Shown here one piece after another: positions 56,067-64,000 of a DNA stretch of 64,000 nt. The first letter of the stretch is position 1. Every line of letters begins with the position of its first letter. The position numbers and the translations under genes were made by a program. Where the stretch lies: NCBI RefSeq assembly GCF_016918075.2, contig NZ_JAERPS020000002.1, forward strand, positions 248,001-312,000, in the 5' to 3' direction. Origin of the DNA: Rheinheimera maricola. Lineage in GTDB: Bacteria; Pseudomonadota; Gammaproteobacteria; Enterobacterales; Alteromonadaceae. The notes under the pieces were generated by a model. It did not search any database. It saw only the letters and a list, made by a program, of their open reading frames with translations, and was not told the DNA's origin.

Positions 56067-57161
56067 CTATGGCAGCAACTCCAGGCCATCAATTTCAGTT
56101 ATACCTAAACCCGGGGCATCCTCAATAGTGATATCGGCATCATTAAACCGTACACTACTTTTAACCGGGTCATAAAGACATAACGAGGGACCATCCAGGT
56201 CAATTTTAGTGATAACGTCCGACTTGGCTACCGCGACATGCACCGCCGCTGCCACACTGATACTGCCCTCCAGCATGCAACCTATCATGCACTGCATGTC
56301 GTAAAATGAGCAGATATCGGCAATTTTTATCGCATTAGCAATACCACCGGTTTTCATCAACTTAATATTAATAATGTCGGCGGCACGCATCTTAATCAGA
56401 TCAATTACCTCGCGTGGGCCAAAACTGCTTTCATCTGCCATTACCGGAGTATGCACGCGCTCGGTAATGTATTTTAGCCCCTCCAGGTCATAGGCCTTTA
56501 CCGGTTGTTCAACCAACTCTAGTCTGACGCCGGCATCTTCCAGTTTATGTAGCGCATATACCGCTTCTTTTGCCGTCCAGCCCTGGTTGGCATCCAGCCG
56601 GATCAATGCCTTGCCCTCCACCGCCGCATAAATCGCTTTAACCCGCTCAATATCTACGCCAATATCTTTGCCGACTTTAACTTTCAACGTTTCAAAGCCT
56701 CGCTCAACCGCATGTAGCGAGTCAGCCACCATCTTGTCGATATAGTCGACACTAATGGTAATATCGGTGGTTATTTTTGGCACACCGCCACCAAGAATTT
56801 TATACAGCGGCGCCTGATACAACTGGGCGAATAAGTCATAGACGGCCATTTCTACCGCCGCTTTTGCGCTGTAATTTTTCATAATACAGCCTTGGATCAG
56901 GCGAATAATGTGGTTTAAATCGGCTATGTCCTGCCCCAATACTTTCGGTTTTATAACCGTACGTATCGCCTCGATAATAGAACCATGAATATCACCAGTG
57001 ATCACTGCCGTTGCTGGCGCCGCACCATAACCGGTGTGGCCGCTGTCTGTTTCAACCATCACCACAATATCTTCAATGGTATTAACGGTGCGCAAGGCCG
57101 TTTTAAAAGGCGTTTTCAGCGGCACTCGCAACATACCCAGCCTGATGTCAGTTATTTTCAT
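56067..57161 (-). CDS. Dipeptide epimerase, probable L-Ala-D/L-Glu epimerase
   Basis: A 364-residue enolase-superfamily enzyme. Catalytic lysines K160 and K162 (TLKVKVG) and K267 (NIKLMKTGG) face metal ligands D190 (RLDANQGW), E218 (LVEQP) and D243 (MADES). Members of this group convert L-Ala-D-Glu from murein into L-Ala-L-Glu so that it can be hydrolysed; E. coli YcjG and Bacillus YkfB are examples. It follows the NlpC/P60 gene by 11 bases, so it is the second gene of that operon. The exact dipeptide is inferred. Confidence 0.88.
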   Translation of the reverse strand: MKITDIRLGMLRVPLKTPFKTALRTVNTIEDIVVMVETDSGHTGYGAAPATAVITGDIHGSIIEAIRTVIKPKVLGQDIADLNHIIRLIQGCIMKNYSAKAAVEMAVYDLFAQLYQAPLYKILGGGVPKITTDITISVDYIDKMVADSLHAVERGFETLKVKVGKDIGVDIERVKAIYAAVEGKALIRLDANQGWTAKEAVYALHKLEDAGVRLELVEQPVKAYDLEGLKYITERVHTPVMADESSFGPREVIDLIKMRAADIINIKLMKTGGIANAIKIADICSFYDMQCMIGCMLEGSISVAAAVHVAVAKSDVITKIDLDGPSLCLYDPVKSSVRFNDADITIEDAPGLGITEIDGLELLP

Positions 57162-57172
57162 AGTCGCCTCTG

Positions 57173-58549
57173 TTAACGCAGTGATTTTATAGCATAGAGC
57201 ACATCGAGATACGATTGCCCGGCATTGGCGTTTAATGGCAGCAATGGTGTTACTACCACGCCATTTAATTTGCCCTGGTAGACTTTGCCATCCGCGGTCG
57301 GGTAAACCAGCGTATTGACATCGTGGATCATAAAAGGTTGGTTTTCTACGCTGCCTAAGTACAGCGCCACATGGCCGGGGAAATAGAATAAATCACCGAC
57401 TTGGGCCTGCTGTATTGCGGCCAACTTATCTTGTGCACTGCTTTGGACATCAAAACGGATGTTAGTGCCATAAGCCCCATTGCCTTGTTGCCCTGAGTTA
57501 CGCGGCATCAAAAAGCCAAAGCTGCGGAATATCTCCGAGATAAAGCCGGTGCAATCGCGCCCATTATAATCGTGGCCCCAGCCATAGCGCTCGCCAAGAA
57601 ACTTAAACGCTTGTTGTACAATATTGCTACTGGTAAAGGCTAAATAACCTTGATGTACATCTGCACTATAGGGGATCAGGGCCGGCATAAATGCCAGAGT
57701 GCCATCTGCGCTGCGCACCGGCAGTCGCACGACATGGCTGGCTGCGGTATTTTGGCCATGCACGCTAAAGCCTACTTCCGCCGGATTAAGCAAAGGTAAA
57801 CGGCTACCCATTTCCAGTTGCAATTCTGACAGCGCCGGTTGCTCTGGCGTAAAAGCGGTATATACCTTAGCACCGCTAACCACGATGAAAGGCTGTGCGG
57901 TTATATAAGCCAGAACCTGCTGTTTTTTTCCAATAGCGATATCTGCCGCTTTCACCCAGCCGGTATAGTTAACGCTGTGCACCAGCAGCCAGTTTTTATC
58001 TGCGCTGTGGTGCAGCACTGCCACCGCATCGGCTGCAAACAGCGCTGTTTCCGCAAAACGGTCTAAATCCTTATTCCCCTGCGCATTAAACACCCTATCG
58101 TCGGTCGGGAAAGCCCGTAATGCCGTGCGCTTAACAACCAAGCCATACTGCAACGGGGTTTCGGCGGCTAACTGCTCCAGCGCCATTAAACCTTGATACC
58201 TCTGCCAATCCGCCGCCGTTAATTCAGTTCCGTCGGCATAGAACCGGCTGCTACCGGGAATACCGCTTACTGCCAACACAATTTTTTCTAACTCGGCACG
58301 GCTATAGTGTGCTGCTAAACTCTGCAGCGGCTGCATTTCAGCCTGCAACGCGAACGTTTGCAGGTTGCGCTGGGTAATTTGTGCTGCGCTAAGCAGAAGC
58401 CGATCACCATCTACCAATTTCGTCTGCCAAAACCGGGCATTCAACTGTTCTTTTTGCAGCAACGGTACATCAGAACTAAACTCTGCTGCAGGCAGCGCTG
58501 CCTGTAACAACAGACAGCAAACGCACCACAGCCCGGCAACTAATCTCAT
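57173..58549 (-). CDS. Exported SH3-NlpC/P60 murein peptidase (YkfC-like)
   Basis: A 458-residue protein: signal peptide (to about residue 21), bacterial SH3 domains in the middle (LRAFPTDDRVF, VHSVNYTGWVKAADI) and a C-terminal NlpC/P60 cysteine peptidase. Catalytic C333 is in NGRDCTGFISE and the His in FPGHVALYLG. This layout matches YkfC-type gamma-D-Glu-meso-DAP endopeptidases, which free L-Ala-D-Glu from murein peptides in the periplasm. The product is the substrate of the epimerase encoded 11 bases downstream. Confidence 0.88.
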   Translation of the reverse strand: MRLVAGLWCVCCLLLQAALPAAEFSSDVPLLQKEQLNARFWQTKLVDGDRLLLSAAQITQRNLQTFALQAEMQPLQSLAAHYSRAELEKIVLAVSGIPGSSRFYADGTELTAADWQRYQGLMALEQLAAETPLQYGLVVKRTALRAFPTDDRVFNAQGNKDLDRFAETALFAADAVAVLHHSADKNWLLVHSVNYTGWVKAADIAIGKKQQVLAYITAQPFIVVSGAKVYTAFTPEQPALSELQLEMGSRLPLLNPAEVGFSVHGQNTAASHVVRLPVRSADGTLAFMPALIPYSADVHQGYLAFTSSNIVQQAFKFLGERYGWGHDYNGRDCTGFISEIFRSFGFLMPRNSGQQGNGAYGTNIRFDVQSSAQDKLAAIQQAQVGDLFYFPGHVALYLGSVENQPFMIHDVNTLVYPTADGKVYQGKLNGVVVTPLLPLNANAGQSYLDVLYAIKSLR

Positions 58550-58800
58550 GCAACTTCCTCATTTGCGTGCTGTTTGTCAAGCACCAGCACCGCGTTAATG
58601 ATGTCCAACATAGCGCCTAGGAATGAAATATTCCAATATTTTACGAAATTCAGCATAAATTATTTTCCAAAGGAAAGAAATGTTGCTATGTTAATTTTGT
58701 GCAGAAAATAAACATCTGTCACCAGAGATAAAAATGGGCGTCCAGAACCCAACTAACGGATAGCGATAATAAGACACTACTGCAAATCCAGGAGAGAGTG
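58550..58800. other. Divergent intergenic region with GGAA/TTCC palindromes
   Basis: The 251 bases between the NlpC/P60 gene and the TonB receptor hold no gene. They contain GGAAT-N5-ATTCC (58620-58634) and TTTCC-AAA-GGAAA (58664-58676), both possible operators for a dimeric regulator such as the RpiR-type protein encoded at 55170. This link is inference. Confidence 0.45.
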
Positions 58801-61644
58801 ATGAAGTTGACTAAGCTTATTCAGGCCCTTGCCCTAGCAGGCCTAAGCACCCAAGTTGTAGCGCAGGATAACCTGGCACCGGCCGATACGGCTGACACCG
58901 ACGCCAAAGTAGAGCGCATCCGGGTTACCGGCTCCAGTATTAAACGTACCGCATTGGAAGGTGCTTTACCTATCACCGTATTTAGCCGTGCAGACATTGA
59001 CGCTGCAGGCATTACCTCAGCAGAGCAGTTATTATTGCAGATGAATATCGCCGGTAACTCTTCAGACAACCTCGCCAGCAACGGCGGTATCGTGTCGGAA
59101 GAACAACGCGGTAATAATGGCGTATCCGGTGCTAACTTGCGTGGTCAGGGTGCCGATGCCACGCTGGTACTACTCAATGGTCGCCGCGTAGCCACGCACG
59201 GTTTAAAAGGCCGGGCAGTTGACTTAAATTCTATTCCGTTTGCCGCCTTAGAGCGGGTTGAAGTATTGCGTGATGGTGCTTCTGCCGTGTATGGCACCGA
59301 TGCCATCGGCGGTGTAATTAATTTTATTACCAAAAAGGATTACACCGGTGCAGAAGCGTCAGCCTTTGTTGATCATACCGAAGCCGGCGGCGGCAATATT
59401 TACCGTACTAACGTATTGTTTGGCACCGGCGATATTAATAAAGATGGCTGGAATGTATTTGGAACCTTGTCATACAAGAAAAATGAAGTACTGGCTGGCA
59501 ACGATCGAGACTTTTCCAACACCTTTCAACCTGAGCGCGGCTTATCACCCGATACTCGGGGTACGCCGTTTGCTACCGTATTTAACCGGGGCTCTACTCA
59601 GCCAAATTTAATTGGCACCGGCCTGATTGATCCACTCGATGGCCAATCCGTTATCGCCATCAATCTATTGGATTTACCTGGCGCAGCAGGTTGCGCTTCA
59701 GGTGGCGATTTAATGGGTCCCTACGACCAAAAACTATGGAGTTCAGAGTCATCACGCTATGCCTGTGCTTATGATTACCCCGCGGCTGCCCGTATACAAC
59801 AACCGCAGGAAAGCCTCGATTTTATCGGTCGCGCGACCTTTAAACTGGCTGAAGAGCACATGGCTACAGTAGAGTTTGTTGCCTCGCAAGTTGATGTCAG
59901 CAAAGCATTTGAACCAAACCAGATATCGCCGGGTTCAACCTTTGGCCCGGACACATGGTACCCCAGCACCGGAGCATCGTACGATGCTATCTATAATGGG
60001 CTAGCTGACTATTTTGGCGCCGATCAGTTAAATTATGGCGAACGTATTGCCTACCGTTGGCGCTGTATTGCCTGCGGGCCACGTGAAATAGACACCACTA
60101 CTAATGCCTATCGTTTTCTGGCGGCGTTTGAAGGTGTTGTAGCGGGCTGGGATTACAACGTTGGCGTATCGCGCGCTTCCAGTGAATCGGAATCCACGTT
60201 AGGTACCGGGTACCACTTTACGGCTGAGTTACAGCAAGTATTGGGCAGCGGCTTGATAAACCCATTCCTGTTGCCTGGTCAAAGCCAAACAGCAGAAGGG
60301 ATGGCGGCGTTAGACAGTGCCTCTGCTTATGGTGTGAAGCTTTATGATGGCGAGTCTATCATGACGCAGATTGATGCCACATTTTCTGGTGAACTACCAC
60401 TTGAGCTGGCTGGTGGCAACATCATGATGGCCGCCGGGGTAGATTTACGCCGGGAAGAATTTAAATTTAACGGCGATGAGCGCGCAGACTTGCGGCCGGT
60501 ATTTAATGCCCCCTTTGACAATGCCAATGTGCTGGACAAAGTAAGCCGTGATATTAAAGCGGTATTTGCTGAGCTTTACGTCCCCGTGCTGGACAATTTA
60601 GATATTACATTGGCCGGTCGCTACGACAAATATGATGGTTTTGGCAGCACCACAAATCCGAAAATAGCCTTTAACTATCGCCCGTTCGACGAGTTAATGT
60701 TCCGCGGTGCTTTTAGTACCGGCTTTAAAGTGCCCTCGTTTAACCAGCTGTTCAATGGCGAAACAGCGTCGCAATACACCGGCTTAGACCTAGCGGACCC
60801 CGCGTCCTGCCCCGGTGGTGTAGCGGATGAAACCGTGCCCGGTTGTGAACGTATTCAGCCAGTTGAACTGTTTGGTGGTAAAGCGGACCTGGCGCCGGAA
60901 GAATCAGAACAAAAGAGTTTTGGCTTTGTTGTGGTGCCGGTCGATTATTTCAATATCAGTGTCGACTGGTGGGAAATTGAGCGCACCGATACCATTCGCT
61001 CTGCACCGCGCGATGTACTGATTGAAAATTACGACTTGTTTATCGCCAACTGGATACGCAATGGCCAAGGCGATATCGTCGCTATAGACCGGCGCTATAT
61101 TAATTCTGGCGGTACGTTAACTCAGGGCATTGAAATTGATGCTAACTTAACCGGCGAATTGGCAGGCGGTGCCTGGAAAATTAACTTAAATGGCAGTTAT
61201 ATCGACACCTTTAAAAGCAAAGGTATCGACAGCCTGCCCTACAGCGAAAATCTGGTGGGCGAGTATGTGCGTTACTACAACCTGCCCATTAAATGGAAGC
61301 ACACGCTCAACTTCAGCTATGTGCAAGGCGACTGGAGCCACAGTCTGACCCAGCTATATCGTGACGGTTACAAAGATGAGCTACCAGTAAGTGTGCGTAA
61401 CGGCAGCTTTGTACCGGCGCAGTGGGACCCGAACGTTGATGCGTATATGACTTACAACTACAGTGTCACTTACGGCGGTATTGACGATCTTAAAGTGACT
61501 TTTGGTATCAAAAACCTGTTTGACGAAGATCCGCCATTTACGGCGCACCAAAACGATTTTGCTGCCGGTGCAGCCTGGGAGCCGCGTATAGCAGACCCGC
61601 GTGGCCGGGCCTATACCTTGTTGCTGGAATATAAGTTTATGTAA
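58801..61644 (+). CDS. TonB-dependent outer membrane receptor
   Basis: A 947-residue receptor with a signal peptide (about residues 1-22), a plug domain (ERIRVTGSSIKRT TonB-box region, LVLLNGRRV, VEVLRDGASAVYGTDAIGG) and a 22-strand barrel ending LLLEYKFM. Receptors of this GSSIKR type take up peptides or sugars in Alteromonadales and Xanthomonadales. I chose the ATG at 58801 with AGGAG 6 bases before it. It is divergent from the exported murein peptidase and epimerase, so the likely ligand is a murein fragment; this is inference from context. Confidence 0.9.
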   Translation: MKLTKLIQALALAGLSTQVVAQDNLAPADTADTDAKVERIRVTGSSIKRTALEGALPITVFSRADIDAAGITSAEQLLLQMNIAGNSSDNLASNGGIVSEEQRGNNGVSGANLRGQGADATLVLLNGRRVATHGLKGRAVDLNSIPFAALERVEVLRDGASAVYGTDAIGGVINFITKKDYTGAEASAFVDHTEAGGGNIYRTNVLFGTGDINKDGWNVFGTLSYKKNEVLAGNDRDFSNTFQPERGLSPDTRGTPFATVFNRGSTQPNLIGTGLIDPLDGQSVIAINLLDLPGAAGCASGGDLMGPYDQKLWSSESSRYACAYDYPAAARIQQPQESLDFIGRATFKLAEEHMATVEFVASQVDVSKAFEPNQISPGSTFGPDTWYPSTGASYDAIYNGLADYFGADQLNYGERIAYRWRCIACGPREIDTTTNAYRFLAAFEGVVAGWDYNVGVSRASSESESTLGTGYHFTAELQQVLGSGLINPFLLPGQSQTAEGMAALDSASAYGVKLYDGESIMTQIDATFSGELPLELAGGNIMMAAGVDLRREEFKFNGDERADLRPVFNAPFDNANVLDKVSRDIKAVFAELYVPVLDNLDITLAGRYDKYDGFGSTTNPKIAFNYRPFDELMFRGAFSTGFKVPSFNQLFNGETASQYTGLDLADPASCPGGVADETVPGCERIQPVELFGGKADLAPEESEQKSFGFVVVPVDYFNISVDWWEIERTDTIRSAPRDVLIENYDLFIANWIRNGQGDIVAIDRRYINSGGTLTQGIEIDANLTGELAGGAWKINLNGSYIDTFKSKGIDSLPYSENLVGEYVRYYNLPIKWKHTLNFSYVQGDWSHSLTQLYRDGYKDELPVSVRNGSFVPAQWDPNVDAYMTYNYSVTYGGIDDLKVTFGIKNLFDEDPPFTAHQNDFAAGAAWEPRIADPRGRAYTLLLEYKFM

Positions 61645-61777
61645 CCCACTGCAGCGCCGTGCTGCAGAGCACGGTGCTGAGTCAATGTCATGGATGACAG
61701 CTATGTCACGCCCGTACCTCGTTACATAGTCTCTCACCTGTTCCTGGTGATTTTTCGCCCGCCTTGTGCGGGCCTTT

Positions 61778-63016
61778 TTATTGCCAGTGCCAGCGCAAGA
61801 TTAACTGTGTATTAGCTTGTCGTTCATTAACAGGCCACTGCCACTGCATACGGTTGTATTGCACTGAATTAAAACGAATATGCTCCAGGCTTAGCTGCCA
61901 TACCGGGTTTAATTGGTAACTCAGCGCCAACGTCCAGGCATCGCCGTTGCCGTTATTGTTATCAGCCGGCGTGCTATCCCGGTCTAAGGTACGAAATCGG
62001 TCATAGCGTAAGCTAGCGCTTAGCGTGTCCTGGCGCCAGTGCGCCAGTAAAAACCAGGCATCAAACGAGACATCCACCACCGCTGGTCCCATCAGAGTAT
62101 CGCCAGCTAACCATTGTGCCAACACACTGATAGACGGTGTAACCGCTTGTTGCCAGGCAGCACTGACAAACCGGGTACGCCAGGCATACTGTCCATGGCT
62201 AAACACCAGCGGATCGCCCTGATTATCGTAATAGTACAGTTTGAACCGGCTATGCTGCTGATATTGCCAGTGCAAGCCAGTATAAAAACCGTTGTTATGA
62301 TCAAGCTCACGAGTCGGCTCAACCCAGGCTGGCTGCAATTGCAATACACCGCTATTTAAGCTGGGATAAGAGGCAAAGTTTACTCGCTCGCCTTGCCCGG
62401 TTTGCAGATTATGTATGGCAAACCCTCGCCATGCTAACACGGTACCGGCAGGATCATTGCCCTGAAACACGCCGCCAACCAAGGTCCAACTGTATGGCTG
62501 GCGAAAAAAACGTCCTGGCCGGCTGAGGCTAAGCTCAACTGCTCGTACCCGCACCTCTTCGGCAAACCAGCTGTTAATCGCCGAAAAACTGCTGCTATAA
62601 GGCGAGGTCCAGGCGATATCACTGTTTTCGGCCGAAAACGCCGGATAGAACAGCCCCAGCCGAGCACGCCAACGATAACCAGATTGCGGCAGCGGCGCCC
62701 AGTTAAGCCAGGCTTCGGTAATACTAAGCCCTGCCTCTGGTGCACTGTGCCACTGGGCATTAAGTTGGGCCGACCAGGCCGTTTCTGTGAGTAATTGTGT
62801 ACTTAGATACTGTGGCCCCAGCTGCACACCATCCTGATGGTGTGCCAGCTGCCCGGTGCCACCGTCATACCAGGGGCGCTGCCAGTCAGGTATCGCCGAG
62901 CTGCTATTGAGCAACATCTCGCCGGTACCACTAACCAGCAGCTCTGCTGCCGCTGCAGGCAAGCTCAGTAGCAGACAACTATAAATAACACCGCCACTTG
63001 TAACACAACTGCGCAT
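61778..63016 (-). CDS. Outer membrane beta-barrel protein
   Basis: A 412-residue protein with a signal peptide (GVIYSCLLLSLPAAAA) and alternating aromatic strands typical of porin-like barrels (FYTGLHWQYQ, FKLYYYDNQGD, FLLAHWRQ), ending in the expected aromatic RWHWQ. No specific family recognised. I chose the ATG at 63016 with GAGGA 5 bases before it. It is divergent from the cupredoxin-like gene, with 89 bases between starts, an arrangement seen in relatives and suggesting a shared role. Confidence 0.75.
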   Translation of the reverse strand: MRSCVTSGGVIYSCLLLSLPAAAAELLVSGTGEMLLNSSSAIPDWQRPWYDGGTGQLAHHQDGVQLGPQYLSTQLLTETAWSAQLNAQWHSAPEAGLSITEAWLNWAPLPQSGYRWRARLGLFYPAFSAENSDIAWTSPYSSSFSAINSWFAEEVRVRAVELSLSRPGRFFRQPYSWTLVGGVFQGNDPAGTVLAWRGFAIHNLQTGQGERVNFASYPSLNSGVLQLQPAWVEPTRELDHNNGFYTGLHWQYQQHSRFKLYYYDNQGDPLVFSHGQYAWRTRFVSAAWQQAVTPSISVLAQWLAGDTLMGPAVVDVSFDAWFLLAHWRQDTLSASLRYDRFRTLDRDSTPADNNNGNGDAWTLALSYQLNPVWQLSLEHIRFNSVQYNRMQWQWPVNERQANTQLILRWHWQ

Positions 63017-63105
63017 GGCATTCCTCTTTATTAAGTTGTGGCTGGAAATACGGTTGCTTCGGTGTATCATCGTCGGACAATACCGCTCAACAGGTAGCTT
63101 ATTGC

Positions 63106-63741
63106 ATGAGAATAGCATTTTTTTTCATTATGTTACTGTCTGTCGCATGGTCTGGCGCAGCGTACAGTGCCGAACTAACTATTCAGGTTAGAGACCAACA
63201 GCAACAAGCATTGGCGTTTACCGTGGTCGAACTTATCCACCCGGACTACCCAGCCATTCAAGCTGACTCAGCCCAGATTGTGCAGCGTGATCTGATGTTT
63301 TCTCCGTTTGTATCAGTGGTTCAGCGCGGCGCCTTGGTCGAATTTCCAAACCAGGACAAAACCCGCCATCATGTGTATTCTTTTTCTCCGGCTAAGCAAT
63401 TTGAACTGCGCTTGTATTTGGGCAAACCAGAGGCAGCAATAGAATTTGACCAACCCGGGCTGGTGACGCTGGGCTGTAACATTCATGACAATATGTTGGC
63501 ATACCTTTATGTAGCACAAAGCCGCTTTGTTGGTATTACGGATCAACAGGGTGTCGTGAAGTTTACTGACTTACCTGCGCTAACGTATCAGCTGCATTAC
63601 TGGCAACCGTGGCTGACACAACCCGTGCTGCCGCAGCAACTGATTGTGAGCGCCGACAATCAACAGTTAAGCTTAAACCTGGAAGTACAGCGCCAGTCAT
63701 TACCAGAGCCGGCTGGCACCGCGCTGCAACAGCACTATTAA
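63106..63741 (+). CDS. Cupredoxin-like periplasmic protein (often called methylamine utilization protein)
   Basis: A 211-residue exported protein (signal about residues 1-22) with a plastocyanin-like domain. Type 1 copper ligands are visible: H88 or H89 in TRHHVYSF, C124 and H127 in GCNIHDNM, and M130. The C-terminal part (VGITDQQGVVKFTDLP) looks like a carboxypeptidase-regulatory-like repeat. Similar proteins are labelled methylamine utilization proteins, but without MauG-type partners here that role is doubtful. It may carry electrons or copper for an outer-membrane partner. Confidence 0.8.
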   Translation: MRIAFFFIMLLSVAWSGAAYSAELTIQVRDQQQQALAFTVVELIHPDYPAIQADSAQIVQRDLMFSPFVSVVQRGALVEFPNQDKTRHHVYSFSPAKQFELRLYLGKPEAAIEFDQPGLVTLGCNIHDNMLAYLYVAQSRFVGITDQQGVVKFTDLPALTYQLHYWQPWLTQPVLPQQLIVSADNQQLSLNLEVQRQSLPEPAGTALQQHY

Positions 63742-63780
63742 CCGTTGTTGTTATTGGTATGCAGCACGGTGTTAATAAGA

Positions 63781-64000
<220 letters not shown>

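Overview
The window looks like a chromosome segment of a marine or aquatic gammaproteobacterium of the Alteromonadales type, most likely the Rheinheimera/Alishewanella/Arsukibacterium group. That placement is an inference from gene order (pdhR-aceE-aceF-lpd, ampDE, nadC, pilABCD, coaE-zapD-yacG, secA, dciA, lpxC, a complete dcw cluster, rnpB) and from protein style, not from a database search.

Bases 1-12,400 are an accessory region of small genes on both strands. It carries two NERD-domain membrane proteins (one cut by the window edge), a relic of a third NERD gene, an intact rof gene and a rof relic, an intact ParD with a broken ParE, a frameshifted GNAT-like gene with a small acidic partner, an SGNH hydrolase, a secreted barnase-like RNase with its barstar-like inhibitor, a 28-residue membrane peptide that resembles type I toxins, a YafN-YafO pair, and several unrecognised exported proteins and lipoproteins. 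The order rof / NERD relic / rof relic / NERD suggests an old tandem duplication whose two copies lost opposite genes.

Bases 12,500-19,310 are the pyruvate dehydrogenase operon pdhR-aceE-aceF-lpd on the minus strand, with a perfect PdhR-type operator upstream of pdhR and a weaker second site. A repeat-like, hairpin-rich stretch (about 19,455-19,690) separates it from ampD-ampE. Then, on the plus strand, come a retropepsin-like protease gene, nadC, a cold-shock/DUF1294 gene, a HEPN/MNT toxin-antitoxin pair, and the type IV pilus genes pilA and pilB-pilC-pilD. Between pilA and pilB sits an AT-rich insert with a sulfatase-fold membrane transferase and an acyltransferase-3 gene broken at a T tract. 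coaE, zapD and yacG follow.

Bases 33,285-54,900 are mutT, secA, dciA (plus strand), lpxC and the dcw cluster, read on the minus strand from mraZ to lpxC: mraZ-rsmH-ftsL-ftsI-murE-murF-mraY-murD-ftsW-murG-murC-ddl-ftsQ-ftsA-ftsZ-lpxC. Most neighbours overlap by 4-11 bases. A sigma70-like promoter and three MraZ boxes with exact 5-base spacers lie upstream of mraZ.

Bases 55,170-61,644 form what looks like a cell-wall peptide scavenging locus: an RpiR/MurR-type regulator, an L-Ala-D/L-Glu epimerase, an exported SH3-NlpC/P60 peptidase and a large TonB-dependent receptor. The window ends with a divergent pair (outer-membrane barrel protein and cupredoxin-like protein) and the 3' part of rnpB on the minus strand. 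I saw no rRNA, tRNA, CRISPR array or complete insertion sequence.
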